Assembly (NCBI GenBank): GCA_910588955.1
Contig: CAJURQ010000043.1
Span: 1 to 24,939 of the forward strand
Source: an uncultured Lachnospiraceae bacterium
GTDB taxonomy: Bacteria; Bacillota; Clostridia; Lachnospirales; Lachnospiraceae
Length of the DNA: 24,939 nt
Direction of reading: 5' to 3'
How positions within the stretch are numbered: position 1 is the first letter of the stretch; every line of letters begins with the position of its first letter. This document shows, one piece after another, positions 6,307 through 14,611 of this stretch. The notes under the pieces were generated by a model that was given only the letters and a program-made list of their open reading frames with translations, searched no databases and was not told the origin of the DNA. The position numbers and the translations under genes are program-made.

Positions 6307-7776
6307 CACCCCCGCCGTCCAAGGAAACTGGTCGATCGCAACACACCTCTTGGTCCTATACCCCCTCGCCAAAAAGACCTCCAGATCCCGCGCGAGACTG
6401 CTCGCCTTACAGGAAATATACAGAATATGCTCCACGCCGTAATCTATGATTTTCGTGAGCGCCTTCGGGTGCACGCCGTCCCGGGGCGGGTCCAAAATGA
6501 TCACATCCGGCTTTTCCTCGATCCCGTCCAGCACCTTCAGCACATCCCCGGCAATAAATTCACAGTTATGTAAACCATTGAGTTCCGCATTCTTCCTTGC
6601 CGCCTCCACGGCTTCCTCCACAATCTCCACGCCGATCACCTTCTTAGCCACGGGTGCCATGAGCTGGGCGATCGTGCCGGTACCGCTGTAGAGGTCGTAC
6701 ACGATCTTGTCCGGCGCGTGTCCTTCCACATACTCCCGCGCCGTGCTGTAGAGTAGCTCCGCCCCGAGACTGTTCGTCTGGAAAAACGAAAACAGCGAAA
6801 TCTTGAAGCGCAGCCCCAGAAGTTCCTCGTAAAAATAATCCCGCCCGTACAGAACCGTCGTCTCATCGCTATGCACCACATCCGCCGCGGAATCGTTTCT
6901 CACATGCAGAATACCCACAATCTCCCCGTCGAGGGGCAGCGCCAGCAGACGTTTCTTCAAACCATGCAGAATCTCGTTTTCAATCCCGTTCTTCTCTGAT
7001 AAGACGCTCTGATCCGCCCGCACAACCTGTCCGCATGTACCGCTCTCCCGCATCCCTGCCAGCGCGCCCGATCCTTCTTCCGCAGTCTGCCCGGGCACCT
7101 GCGACGTCGTCACAAGCGCCGCCAGAATCTCTCCTGTCCTCGTCGCCCGTCGCACCACAAGATGCCGCAGATATCCGGTATGCCGCAGCCTGTGATAGAA
7201 GGACACGTCCACGCCCTGCTGCCGCAGTTTCTCAAAATAATCCCTGACGCAGCGCAGAATTTTCCGATAATCCTCGTCCACAATCTGACAGTCCGTCACG
7301 GACACGATGTCATAAAAGCTTCCCCGCTTATGCATTCCGAGAGAAAGCGGTCCGTCTTTCACCTCATCCCCGAAGGTAAACTCCATCTTATTACGATAGC
7401 CAAAAACCTCCGGGGACGCCTTTGCCGTCTCAAACAAGCATTCCCCTTCCTGCTTTTGAAGCACCGGCGCAAGCAGCCGCCGCACCTGTCCCTCCTTAAT
7501 TTTCAGACTTTCCTCATAGGGAAAAGACAGGTAAGTACAGCCGCCGCAGCTCCCAAAATGAGGGCAGGGGCTTCCCGTCTCCAAATGGGAAGGCTCCATC
7601 ACTTCTAAAAGTCTTCCCTCATATCTCCCGTTTCTCGCCTTATTGACGGCGGCACGAACCTTCTGCCCCGGCAGGGCGTTCTTTACGGTGCAGACGCCCT
7701 CCTCGCAGACTACGATCCCCCTGTTCGGGAAATCCATGCGCTCCACGACGCCCTCTATGATCTGTCCTTTTTTCAT
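5983..7776 (-). CDS. rumA: 23S rRNA (uracil-5-)-methyltransferase with extra C-terminal tail
   Basis: The 597-aa protein has an N-terminal TRAM domain (MKKGQIIEGVVERMDFPNRG), an iron-sulfur cysteine cluster (CPHFGSCGGC plus a later Cys) and a class I methyltransferase core: FFQTN, YDLYSGTGTI, GVEIVEEAVEAA, ILDPPRDG and the catalytic Cys in YISCKASSLARD. The family methylates uridine C5 in 23S rRNA (RlmD/RlmCD type). The longest frame begins at 7860, but ATG 7776 is preferred because AGGAGGG lies 5 bases upstream and the TRAM domain begins there. The usual core ends at ETCVLLSRKK (near 6277); residues 501-597 are an extra tail (ECIGTATYQEIKDYIWEHYQ ... CGLDVGENFNKPKTEGNKVP) coded by AT-rich DNA. 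I recall this tail from Firmicute mobile elements. Position 168 or so keeps the family order; the exact target base is not deducible. Confidence 0.92.
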   Translation of the reverse strand: MKKGQIIEGVVERMDFPNRGIVVCEEGVCTVKNALPGQKVRAAVNKARNGRYEGRLLEVMEPSHLETGSPCPHFGSCGGCTYLSFPYEESLKIKEGQVRRLLAPVLQKQEGECLFETAKASPEVFGYRNKMEFTFGDEVKDGPLSLGMHKRGSFYDIVSVTDCQIVDEDYRKILRCVRDYFEKLRQQGVDVSFYHRLRHTGYLRHLVVRRATRTGEILAALVTTSQVPGQTAEEGSGALAGMRESGTCGQVVRADQSVLSEKNGIENEILHGLKKRLLALPLDGEIVGILHVRNDSAADVVHSDETTVLYGRDYFYEELLGLRFKISLFSFFQTNSLGAELLYSTAREYVEGHAPDKIVYDLYSGTGTIAQLMAPVAKKVIGVEIVEEAVEAARKNAELNGLHNCEFIAGDVLKVLDGIEEKPDVIILDPPRDGVHPKALTKIIDYGVEHILYISCKASSLARDLEVFLARGYRTKRCVAIDQFPWTAGVETCVLLSRKKSGGKSTKIEIEIDLSEADRRECIGTATYQEIKDYIWEHYQTKVSHLYIAQIKKKCGLDVGENFNKPKTEGNKVPNCPPEKERMIIEALEYFGMINKE

Positions 7777-7783
7777 CGTACCC

Positions 7784-7949
7784 TCCTGTCTCTGCCGCTT
7801 TCTGACTCTCTCCTCGCATGCGCGTATAAGCAGCAGTTCGAGATGCTTCGCATCTCTCACTCGCGTTGCTCGTCATAAATCGTCACAGACAGTCTCGCAT
7901 GCAAGCATGCATCCTGTCTCTGCCGCTTTCTGACTCTGCTTATACGCGC
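7784..7949 (-). repeat. Dispersed hairpin repeat, copy A, supplying the rumA leader
   Basis: A 26-base segment occurs directly repeated at 7784-7809 and 7912-7937 (period 128). A perfect inverted repeat TGCGCGTATAAGCAG bounds 7819-7950. Internally, on the minus strand, GAGATGC-GAA-GCATCTC and CATGC-TT-GCATG form hairpins. The 3' end of the element includes part of the AGGAGGG ribosome binding site of rumA. It is related to the 120-bp tandem units at 14612-14868. Confidence 0.8.
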
Positions 7950-7954
7950 AAATA

Positions 7955-7988
7955 GGACCGCCGGGAAACTTTCATCTCCCGCCGGTCC
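7955..7988 (-). terminator. Possible terminator after the small acidic-tailed membrane protein gene
   Basis: GGACCG-C-CGGGA pairs with TCCCG-C-CGGTCC (one internal mismatch) 24 bases past the stop codon at 8012. The T tract on the minus strand is only TATTT, so termination strength is uncertain. It abuts repeat copy A. Confidence 0.45.
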
Positions 7989-8011
7989 CACAATTTTCTC
8001 AACGAAAAATT

Positions 8012-8287
8012 TTATACGCCCGTGTCCTCGTCGTCATCCTCATCCTCGAAAAAGTCGTCGTCGAAATCATCATCGAAATCGTCCTCAAAATCTTCCAGAT
8101 AGTCGGGCGTCAGGTAACGGTAAACGGCGTACGCAATCGCAGCCACCGCCGCAATAGCGCCGATCACGGCGAATATCCATAAAATGCTGTTTTTCTTCTC
8201 CTCCTCATGTTTCCTGCCGAAAAACTCGTTCACACCGGCATTGTCCATGATCTCATCCAATTTATTCAAAATCTCTTTCTTGCTCAT
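8012..8287 (-). CDS. Small single-pass membrane protein with acidic tail
   Basis: The 91-aa protein begins MSKKEILNKLDEIMDNAGVN. One membrane helix (SILWIFAVIGAIAAVAAIAY) lies near residues 33-57 and is followed by a strongly acidic tail (DDFDDDFDDDFFEDEDDDED). The N-terminal part before the helix is short and charged. The longest frame starts at 8341, but the ATG at 8287 fits better: GAGGG lies about 8 bases upstream, and the extra codons would cover a palindrome and promoter. Proteins of this plan are common in Lachnospiraceae genomes without known function. The gene is monocistronic by position, with an extended -10 promoter upstream and a possible terminator downstream. Confidence 0.75.
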   Translation of the reverse strand: MSKKEILNKLDEIMDNAGVNEFFGRKHEEEKKNSILWIFAVIGAIAAVAAIAYAVYRYLTPDYLEDFEDDFDDDFDDDFFEDEDDDEDTGV

Positions 8288-8314
8288 CCTGTAGCCCTCT
8301 CTTTCCCATAAATC

Positions 8315-8357
8315 TGAGCCGTGCGCACGGCTCATTGCCATCGCGTATAGTATACCA
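8315..8357 (-). promoter_or_regulatory. Extended -10 promoter and 20-bp palindrome in the leader of the 8012-8287 gene
   Basis: On the minus strand TGG-TATACT (8357-8349) forms an extended -10. Downstream, TGAGCCGTGCGCACGGCTCA (8315-8334) is a perfect 20-bp palindrome located between promoter and ribosome binding site. It can be an operator or a leader hairpin. No -35 is evident. Confidence 0.45.
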
Positions 8358-8446
8358 CGTCTTTTCAGATTTTACTATATCTGAATATCTTATTTTATGA
8401 AAATTCTGTAAATTTTATACCAACAGACAAAAATATCTTTTCGGAC

Positions 8447-10810
8447 TCAGACCTTCTGCAGCTTGGCGAATCCCGCGTACATAATCTTCTGTCCCGCCTC
8501 GTCAAAAACGACCGTCACCTGAGAGTCCCTTGGACCGGGTTCAATCTTTAAGACCGTGCCCTCGCCATAGCGGGCGTGGCGCACTCTGTCGCCTTCCCCG
8601 TAGCCGATCCTGCCGGGAACCGCTGGCTCTGCCGCCCTGCCGGATGGCGCATTCCCCGATCCGAAGGGATTGCCGCCCACCGTAACCGGAGCTTTTCCGA
8701 CACCCCGTTTTTTCGGCGCCGCGTAAGCCTTCTTTCTCTCCGTGTACGCGCTCGGCGCAGCGGCATAAGGCTTGACGGGTTCCGTGAAAGATTTTGCCGC
8801 CCCGTAAGGCTTCGTCCTCAGAAGGCTACGCTCCTGCGAGTCCTCCTCATAGACTTCATCCATCCGCTTCTTAACCGGCGCTGGCGTGCCGTCCAGAAGC
8901 ATCGGCGGGATTTCCCGCACAAAGCGACTGATCGGATTGTACTGCGTCTCCCCCCGGATCATGCGCTGTTTCGCGTAGGTGAGTGTCAATTCCTCCTTTG
9001 CCCTGGTGATGCCCACGTAGGCAAGCCGCCTCTCCTCCTCGATCTCCATGGGGTCGTCCGAGGTGATCGTCATGTAGCTCGGGAACACGCCGTCCTCCAT
9101 GCCCGCCAGATAGACATGCCCGAACTCCAGTCCCTTCGCGCTGTGCAGGGTCATCAGAAGCACCCGATCGCCGTCGCCGTCCACCCGGTCGATATCCGCC
9201 ACCAGCGCCACTTCTTCCAGAAACCCGCTCAAAGTCGGCTCGTCATTTTCCTCCTCATATGCCACCACTTTGCTGACCAGTTCCTCTATATTCTCCACGC
9301 GGTCCTCCGCGTCCTCCTCATCGGACTCCTCCAGTTCCTTCAGATAGCCCGTCAGATCAAGCACATCCTTCACCAATTCTTCCAAACTGTAAAATTCCTG
9401 CTTGCTGCGAAAACTCTGTATCATGGTCACAAAAGGCTTCAGCTTCCCCGCGCTCCTGCCGATCGTCATAATCTGGTCCGCCTCCGTGAGCGCGTCAAAG
9501 AAACTGATATTTCTCTCATCCGCATACTCCTGCACCCGCACGATGGTTGCCGCGCCGATGCCGCGTCTGGGCACATTGATGATGCGCTTCACCGCCACGT
9601 CGTCCCTGCCGTTGTCGATGGTTTTCAAATAGGCGAGCACATCCTTGATCTCCCGTCTGGAATAGAAGTTTGTGCCGCCGACCACATCGTATGGTATGCC
9701 TTCCATAATAAACCGCTCTTCCAGAAGACGCGCCTGCGCATTGGTGCGGTAGAGCACGGCGCACTCCCCGTAGGAGAACTGTCCCTTTCTCTTCTTTCTC
9801 GCCACATCCCCGGCAATGTATTCCGCCTCCTCATAGGCAGTGTCAAACTGCCGGAAACCGATGCGCGCTCCCTCGCCCTGATCCGTCCAGAGCGCCTTTT
9901 CCTTTCGCCGCGTGTTATTTTTGATCACGGCATTGGCGGCGTCAAGCACCGTCTGGGTGGATCGGTAATTCTGTTCCAGCCTGACCACAAAGGCATCTGG
10001 GTATACCTTCTCAAAATCGAGAATGTTGCGGATATTCGCCCCTCTGAACTTGTAGATCGACTGGTCGTCGTCTCCCACCACGCACAGGTTCCTGTGCCCC
10101 GCCGCCAAAAGCCTTATCAGCTCAAACTGGGCGGTGTTGGTGTCCTGATACTCGTCCACCATAATATAGCGGAATCTGTCCTGATAGGAAGAAAGCACCT
10201 CGGCGTCCGCCTTGAAAAGTTCCACCGTCTTCATGATGAGATCGTCGAAATCCAGCGCATTATTTTTTTTCAAAGTCGCCTGATACTCCCGGTACGCCTT
10301 GGCGATTTTGCCGCCGTTGTAGTCGTAACCATTCTGCATCTCGTACTCCTGCGGGTCGATCAGTTCGTCCTTTGCGGAGGAGATGGCGCTCATGATCGTG
10401 CGCTCCTTGAGCATCTTCGTGTCGATCTGCAGCTTCTTGCAGACTTCCTTCATAATGCCTTTCTGGTCGTCGGTATCGTAAATCGTAAAATGATTGTCGT
10501 ACCCGAGACGGTCTATGTAGCGGCGCAAAATCCGCACGCAGGTGGAGTGGAACGTGGAAACCCAGATCTGCTCCGCGCCGAAGCCCACGATCTTGTCCAC
10601 GCGTTCCCGCATCTCCCCCGCCGCCTTGTTGGTGAATGTGATCGCCAAAATATGATAGGGCGCCACACCCGCCCTGTCGATCAGGTATGCCACCCTATGC
10701 GTCAAAACTCTGGTCTTGCCGGAACCCGCGCCCGCCAGAATCAGGACAGGACCTTCGGTCTGCATGACCGCCTGCCTCTGCCGCTCGTTCAAAGTGTCGT
10801 ATATACTCAT
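8447..10810 (-). CDS. pcrA: ATP-dependent DNA helicase PcrA (UvrD/Rep superfamily 1A)
   Basis: The 787-aa protein is the normal length for PcrA. Visible motifs in order: Q-motif region LNERQRQAVM, Walker A GAGSGKT (27-33), motif Ia ITFTNKAAGEM, Walker B YIMVDEYQDTN, motif III VGDDDQSIYKFRGA, motif IV LEQNYRS, motif V TLHSAKGLEF and motif VI YVGITRAKEEL. The C-terminal end (RHARYGEGTVLKIEPGPRDS) is the Tudor-like domain that contacts RNA polymerase in known PcrA/UvrD. It unwinds DNA 3' to 5' in repair, plasmid replication and removal of stalled complexes. The ATG at 10810 has GAGGG 11 bases upstream, a longish spacing. A Gly/Pro/Ala-rich linker lies around 650-730. It may be cotranscribed with the SPFH gene upstream. 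Confidence 0.97.
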   Translation of the reverse strand: MSIYDTLNERQRQAVMQTEGPVLILAGAGSGKTRVLTHRVAYLIDRAGVAPYHILAITFTNKAAGEMRERVDKIVGFGAEQIWVSTFHSTCVRILRRYIDRLGYDNHFTIYDTDDQKGIMKEVCKKLQIDTKMLKERTIMSAISSAKDELIDPQEYEMQNGYDYNGGKIAKAYREYQATLKKNNALDFDDLIMKTVELFKADAEVLSSYQDRFRYIMVDEYQDTNTAQFELIRLLAAGHRNLCVVGDDDQSIYKFRGANIRNILDFEKVYPDAFVVRLEQNYRSTQTVLDAANAVIKNNTRRKEKALWTDQGEGARIGFRQFDTAYEEAEYIAGDVARKKRKGQFSYGECAVLYRTNAQARLLEERFIMEGIPYDVVGGTNFYSRREIKDVLAYLKTIDNGRDDVAVKRIINVPRRGIGAATIVRVQEYADERNISFFDALTEADQIMTIGRSAGKLKPFVTMIQSFRSKQEFYSLEELVKDVLDLTGYLKELEESDEEDAEDRVENIEELVSKVVAYEEENDEPTLSGFLEEVALVADIDRVDGDGDRVLLMTLHSAKGLEFGHVYLAGMEDGVFPSYMTITSDDPMEIEEERRLAYVGITRAKEELTLTYAKQRMIRGETQYNPISRFVREIPPMLLDGTPAPVKKRMDEVYEEDSQERSLLRTKPYGAAKSFTEPVKPYAAAPSAYTERKKAYAAPKKRGVGKAPVTVGGNPFGSGNAPSGRAAEPAVPGRIGYGEGDRVRHARYGEGTVLKIEPGPRDSQVTVVFDEAGQKIMYAGFAKLQKV

Positions 10811-10813
10811 ACT

Positions 10814-10885
10814 CTATATTGCCCTCAATTTCTCCATATGTTTATCCGGCTTTATATCCTCCGTCTTTCCTGCAGCCAGGAACAT
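10814..10885 (-). CDS. Possible 23-codon leader ORF just upstream of pcrA
   Basis: A short frame (MFLAAGKTEDIKPDKHMEKL and three more residues) ends with TAG three bases before the pcrA ATG. An AGGAG motif lies 10 bases before its ATG at 10885; an in-frame ATG at 10894 lies too close to that motif. The pcrA ribosome binding site lies inside this frame, so translational coupling is possible. Coding evidence is weak and the frame may be chance. Confidence 0.25.
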   Translation of the reverse strand: MFLAAGKTEDIKPDKHMEKLRAI

Positions 10886-10942
10886 GTCATGCATACTCCT
10901 GTCGTGTCCACCGCGAGCGGCTGAAAATATCTCTTTGCAGAA

Positions 10943-11923
10943 TCATAAAAGCTGCGTGCCGCAGTTGCCACAGAATTTAGACCCTGTAGTCGGCGTGCCG
11001 CAGTTCGGGCAGAATTTCGGTCCCTGTCCGTTCTGCGCCGAGGGCTGTCCCTGCGTCTGAGGCGCCCCGTTCTGACCGCCCATATTCATCTGGTTCACCA
11101 TCTGCTGACCGATCGCCATGCCCATCTGCAGACCGACCATATCGGACGCCATGCCCGCGCCGCTGCCGCCGCCTTTGCCCATGGAATCCGCCGCCGCCAT
11201 CTGGGTGTACTTGTTCATATCGCCCACCATGGACTGCGCCGCCGCCTTCTCCTGCATCTTCCGGATCTCTTCCGGGTAGGAGAAGCTTTCAATCGTAAAG
11301 CCTGAAATTGCAATGCCGAGCGTCCGCATATCCGCGTCCAGTTCGCCCTCAATGCCCTTGGCAATATTTCTCGCATCCGCCTGCAGGTTGAACATATCCC
11401 TGCCTTCCTTGCTGATCCAGCTCATAAGAAGCTGGTCAAGACTCGCAATGATACGCTCCTTCACGTCCCCAACGGTATACGTCTGTCTGATGCCGGCAAG
11501 CTTTTCAATCAGCACATCATGCGCCGCCACACGACAGTTGAACGCGCCGAAAGCGCGAATCGGCATACCGCCGGGAAGCCCGGGCGCGGGCAGATTGATC
11601 GCGTTTTTCGTACCCCATTTCACCAGAAGCTCCTTCGTGTTGATGAAGAGCACCTCCGCGCGAAGCGGCGTACTGAAACCGAACTTGAAACTCTTTAATG
11701 TAGTGAGGAAAGGAATGATGTCGGACTCGATATCGTAATCGCCGTCCTCCACGAAAATACCTTCCACCCTGCCGTTATACAGGAAAATCGCATCCTGCCC
11801 CGGACGAATAATCAGACGGGAGCCTTTCTTGATCTCCTGATTCTGAAACTTATAAAACAAAACGCCCGCACCGTTCTCATTCCACTCGATAACACTTGAA
11901 AACTGATTCTTCAAAAATCCCAT
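10943..11923 (-). CDS. SPFH-domain / zinc-ribbon protein (YdjI-like, virion-core-protein type)
   Basis: The 326-aa protein begins MGFLKNQFSSVIEWNENGAG after GGAGGGTAAA, so ATG 11923 is chosen over the in-frame ATG at 11950. Residues about 15-225 form an SPFH-like domain (GSRLIIRPGQDAIFLYNGRV ... ALINLPAPG-type segment ... TVGDVKERIIASLDQLL). A Gly/Met/Gln-rich low-complexity linker follows (about 235-300), then a C-terminal zinc ribbon with two CxxC pairs (FCPNCG ... FCGNCG). Proteins of this type in Bacillus and Clostridia are annotated as virion core protein or SPFH/band-7 proteins and are thought to act at membranes, in Bacillus together with PspA-like stress proteins. No PspA or YdjH partner is next to it here. 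It has its own promoter. Confidence 0.88.
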   Translation of the reverse strand: MGFLKNQFSSVIEWNENGAGVLFYKFQNQEIKKGSRLIIRPGQDAIFLYNGRVEGIFVEDGDYDIESDIIPFLTTLKSFKFGFSTPLRAEVLFINTKELLVKWGTKNAINLPAPGLPGGMPIRAFGAFNCRVAAHDVLIEKLAGIRQTYTVGDVKERIIASLDQLLMSWISKEGRDMFNLQADARNIAKGIEGELDADMRTLGIAISGFTIESFSYPEEIRKMQEKAAAQSMVGDMNKYTQMAAADSMGKGGGSGAGMASDMVGLQMGMAIGQQMVNQMNMGGQNGAPQTQGQPSAQNGQGPKFCPNCGTPTTGSKFCGNCGTQLL

Positions 11924-11965
11924 TTTACCCTCCGTTTTTCTATCATTCATCTTATCAGTATATCT

Positions 11966-11994
11966 AGTATATCTTAAAATCCATGAAGTTTCAA
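11966..11994 (-). promoter_or_regulatory. Promoter of the SPFH/zinc-ribbon gene
   Basis: On the minus strand TTGAAA (11994-11989), a 17-base spacer and TATACT (11971-11966) give a strong SigA-type promoter, about 40 bases before the start codon. Confidence 0.75.
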
Positions 11995-12029
11995 TGTAAC
12001 AGTTCAGGACTTTTCACTTGCTGTAAAAT

Positions 12030-13514
12030 TCAATTCCTGCTCTGGTTAAGCTGCTTTGCCTGATCGCTCAGACCCTCCACCAGTCTGTCCACTTCTCCCA
12101 CAATCTTCGTATTGTTCTCGCTCACCCGGAATGTCTCCTGCGAATGCGCGGACACTTCCTGCATAATCGCAGAAATCGTCTGAATGCTCTCCACGATCAC
12201 CCGGTTAGCCTCTGCCAGCTGCTTCACGGAACTGTCAAGCCGCCTGCTCTGCTCATCCACCTGCTCGGTGTCCGTCGCAATCTTCTCAAAGCTGTCAGCC
12301 GCATGTACGGCGGACTCGCTCTGCCTGCGGTTGCTCTCCATCAGCTCTTCCACCGTGCCGGCAGCAATCTTCAGTTTATCCGAAACACTGCGGATCACAT
12401 CCGTGATATCCACCGTCGCGCTCTGAGTCTGATTCGCCAGGTTGGAAATCTCCGTCGCCACGACGGCAAAGCCCTTTCCTGCCTCACCGGCGCGCGCCGC
12501 CTCGATACTTGCGTTCAGGGAAAGCAGGCTGGTCTGGCTCGCCACGTTTGTGATCATATCTATAATGGTCTGCATATTGGCGGTATGCTCCGCCAGCTCC
12601 TTCATCTCCTCCACGGCACGGGTTCCCGACTTCTCGGAATGCTCCATCTGTGTTGTCAGCGTCTGCAAGTTCTCCCTGCCGATCCGCACACTGTCCTTCG
12701 TCTCCGCCATGTGCTGCGTGATCGCCTCCATCACGTCCGCCATCTGACCAATATGGTTCTGAATCTCCTCTGTCTTTCCGAGCTGGTTCTGAATAGATTC
12801 CGCCGTCTCATTGGTGCCGGAGGAAAGTTCCTGCATAGCGTTTCTCGTCTCCGACACCGCGCTCCCCAGCTCGCGCATCTGTCCCGCCACGTCGAGAATC
12901 CCGTCGGACATCTGCCCGGAGATCCGCATCACCTTGTCGAGCAGGTCGGAAACATTATCCTTCTCCCGATCCAGTTCCTCCAACTTTCCAGTATTGATTT
13001 TTTCCAGTGTCTTTGTGGAAAGACAGAGGAAAATCGCCACAAGCAACAGAAGCGCCACCCGGATCTCATAGCTTGCCATATCCGCTCCGTCCAGGGTCCC
13101 CATCGCTCCCTGCCATCCCAGAAACACCAGATTAGAAACAAGACCGAAACCTGACACCCACGCGCAAAGCTTCACGTCCGAATAGAGAACCAGCACCATA
13201 TAGAGCGGTATGATATAGGTGAACGCCACCATACTCACCGTGGTAAACACTACAAAAACATAAAACAGACTGTACATCACACCGATCAAATATTTCAGAC
13301 GCGTATCCTCCGGTTTTCGCCGATAAAGGATAAATTCAACCGCCACCGGCAAAACCGCAATCATAGAAAACACCGCATAATATCCGATGGTTCTGCTGCC
13401 CTTTAACACCTCGACCAGATATGCGGCTTCCAGCACCGCCACGATCACCGTATGACAGGCTATCGCTATCTTGTTCATTGCCTTTGCACCATTAAATACA
13501 CCATTTTTTTCCAT
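12030..13514 (-). CDS. Methyl-accepting chemotaxis protein with membrane-embedded sensor
   Basis: The 494-aa protein has about six membrane helices in its first 200 residues (for example IAIACHTVIVAVLEAAYLVE, GYYAVFSMIAVLPVAVEFIL, IRVALLLLVAIFLCLS) and no large extracellular ligand domain. From about 210 onward it is a long coiled-coil cytoplasmic signalling domain. The conserved hairpin tip is visible (ASQTSLLSLNASIEAARAGE, then AGKGFAVVATEISNLA). The family signals to CheA/CheW. The longest frame starts at 13721, but ATG 13514 is preferred: GGAGGG lies 8 to 10 bases upstream and the extra 69 codons span the promoter region. No che or flagellar genes are in the window. The stimulus is unknown; membrane-embedded sensing of a lipophilic compound or membrane state is possible. 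Confidence 0.92.
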   Translation of the reverse strand: MEKNGVFNGAKAMNKIAIACHTVIVAVLEAAYLVEVLKGSRTIGYYAVFSMIAVLPVAVEFILYRRKPEDTRLKYLIGVMYSLFYVFVVFTTVSMVAFTYIIPLYMVLVLYSDVKLCAWVSGFGLVSNLVFLGWQGAMGTLDGADMASYEIRVALLLLVAIFLCLSTKTLEKINTGKLEELDREKDNVSDLLDKVMRISGQMSDGILDVAGQMRELGSAVSETRNAMQELSSGTNETAESIQNQLGKTEEIQNHIGQMADVMEAITQHMAETKDSVRIGRENLQTLTTQMEHSEKSGTRAVEEMKELAEHTANMQTIIDMITNVASQTSLLSLNASIEAARAGEAGKGFAVVATEISNLANQTQSATVDITDVIRSVSDKLKIAAGTVEELMESNRRQSESAVHAADSFEKIATDTEQVDEQSRRLDSSVKQLAEANRVIVESIQTISAIMQEVSAHSQETFRVSENNTKIVGEVDRLVEGLSDQAKQLNQSRN

Positions 13515-13584
13515 CTTCCGTCCCTCCGTATGTACGCAGTATTTAGTAGTATTATGTATGTATAAAAATGCAAAATTATGGCTT

Positions 13585-13671
13585 AGTATACCATATGAAA
13601 TCATGGTACTACAATACCCATATGCCCATCCGGAGCCTTTGTGGCATACATTGTCGTTTTTATGGTATACT
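13585..13671 (-). promoter_or_regulatory. Chemoreceptor promoter with inverted 11-bp sites
   Basis: On the minus strand TATACT (13590-13585) preceded by TGG is an extended -10, with TTGTAG 18 bases further upstream. AGTATACCATA (13585-13595) is exactly inverted at 13661-13671. TACCAT (13589-13594) is also inverted at 13603-13608, overlapping the -10. The arrangement suggests repressor or activator binding, but no regulator is identified. Confidence 0.45.
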
Positions 13672-13734
13672 TTGTTTGACTTTGGTTTACATAATCCGAC
13701 TATCTGGAACATGCCGGGCATTGTTTCCGCTCTG

Positions 13735-14595
13735 CTATCTCACCCCGATCACAATTCCTACTATGATAATGACGGCGCAGACCAGCTTGTGCGTCGTGTT
13801 CTTTTCCTTAAATAAAAACCGCCCGGCGAGGATCGTCACCACGCAGCCTGCCTGCTTTAAGAGCGTCATCATGGTAACGCGGCTTCCCTCCATGCCGTTC
13901 GCCACAAACAGCGCCCGATCCGCAATGACGATCAGCAGGCTTAAGAGCCACACCCACTTATTGCAGACCGCCCGTTTCCAGTTCATGGGCGTACGGGAAA
14001 TGAGAATGAAAAGCAGATAAAACAAGGTTAAAAACAGCAGATACCAAAACTGCAGCTGGGAGCTGGTGATATCCTTCATCAGAATTTTGTCAAGCAGCCC
14101 CGAGACCGCGTTCAACAGGCAGGAGACAAACGCCATCACCACATACTTGATCTCCACGGACTCCCCCGCGCTTCTCGCCGCTTCCCTCACGCTTTTCGGG
14201 TGGTATTTTAATAGAAGAAGTCCCGCCGACACGAAAAGCAGACCGACTATCTGAAAGGTTCCCAGTGTCTCCTGCAATACAATCACGCCAAGCATGGTGG
14301 CAAAGAGTACCCGGGACAGGTCGAGCACGCCGTACAGGCTGATAGGCATTCTCTTGATCGCCCGAAAACTGCACATCCATGCGAGAAAAATGACGAAAGA
14401 CTTCATTGCCACATAAAAATAAAAGCGTGGCTCCACACCCATTGACACCCCTGCCGACGGCAAAACCATAACAAAAGACAGGAAAGTGTACATAAACAGT
14501 ACCTCTATGGTAGAGTTTTTCTCCAAAGCCTTTTTCTTGACGATCTCACGCACGCCCTTTAGGACTCCGTACAATAAAACCAGCCAGATCCACAT
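13735..14595 (-). CDS. EamA/DMT-family transporter
   Basis: The 286-aa protein has about ten hydrophobic helices in two halves, each of the EamA pattern (first half: WIWLVLLYGVLKGVREIVKK, FMYTFLSFVMVLPSAGVSMG, SFVIFLAWMCSFRAIKRMPI; second half: KYVVMAFVSCLLNAVSGLLD, FWYLLFLTLFYLLFIL). The SLYGVLDLSRVLFATMLGVI and RVTMMTLLKQAGCVVTILAG segments fit the usual half-end motifs. Members move small metabolites or drugs out of the cell; the substrate here is unknown. The longest frame starts at 14841, but its first 82 codons are the translated 120-bp tandem repeat, so the start is ATG 14595 (MWIW). The ribosome binding motif GGGAGGG sits 10 to 13 bases upstream, at the end of the repeat. The gene ends before the chemoreceptor promoter. 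Confidence 0.88.
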   Translation of the reverse strand: MWIWLVLLYGVLKGVREIVKKKALEKNSTIEVLFMYTFLSFVMVLPSAGVSMGVEPRFYFYVAMKSFVIFLAWMCSFRAIKRMPISLYGVLDLSRVLFATMLGVIVLQETLGTFQIVGLLFVSAGLLLLKYHPKSVREAARSAGESVEIKYVVMAFVSCLLNAVSGLLDKILMKDITSSQLQFWYLLFLTLFYLLFILISRTPMNWKRAVCNKWVWLLSLLIVIADRALFVANGMEGSRVTMMTLLKQAGCVVTILAGRFLFKEKNTTHKLVCAVIIIVGIVIGVR

Positions 14596-14611
14596 TTCTC
14601 TTGTACCCTCC

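Noticed and set aside
7777..7860. A 28-residue N-terminal extension of RumA
   Set aside because: It reads through repeat copy A, and AGGAGGG plus the TRAM domain place the start at 7776.
8576..10924. A 782-codon open frame on the plus strand opposite pcrA
   Set aside because: It is an antisense shadow of a GC-rich gene: composition is Arg/His/Leu rich, there is no domain, and pcrA on the other strand is unmistakable.
12144..13154. Plus-strand open frame of 336 codons opposite the chemoreceptor
   Set aside because: His/Leu/Arg-rich antisense shadow with no start signals; the chemoreceptor is clear on the minus strand.
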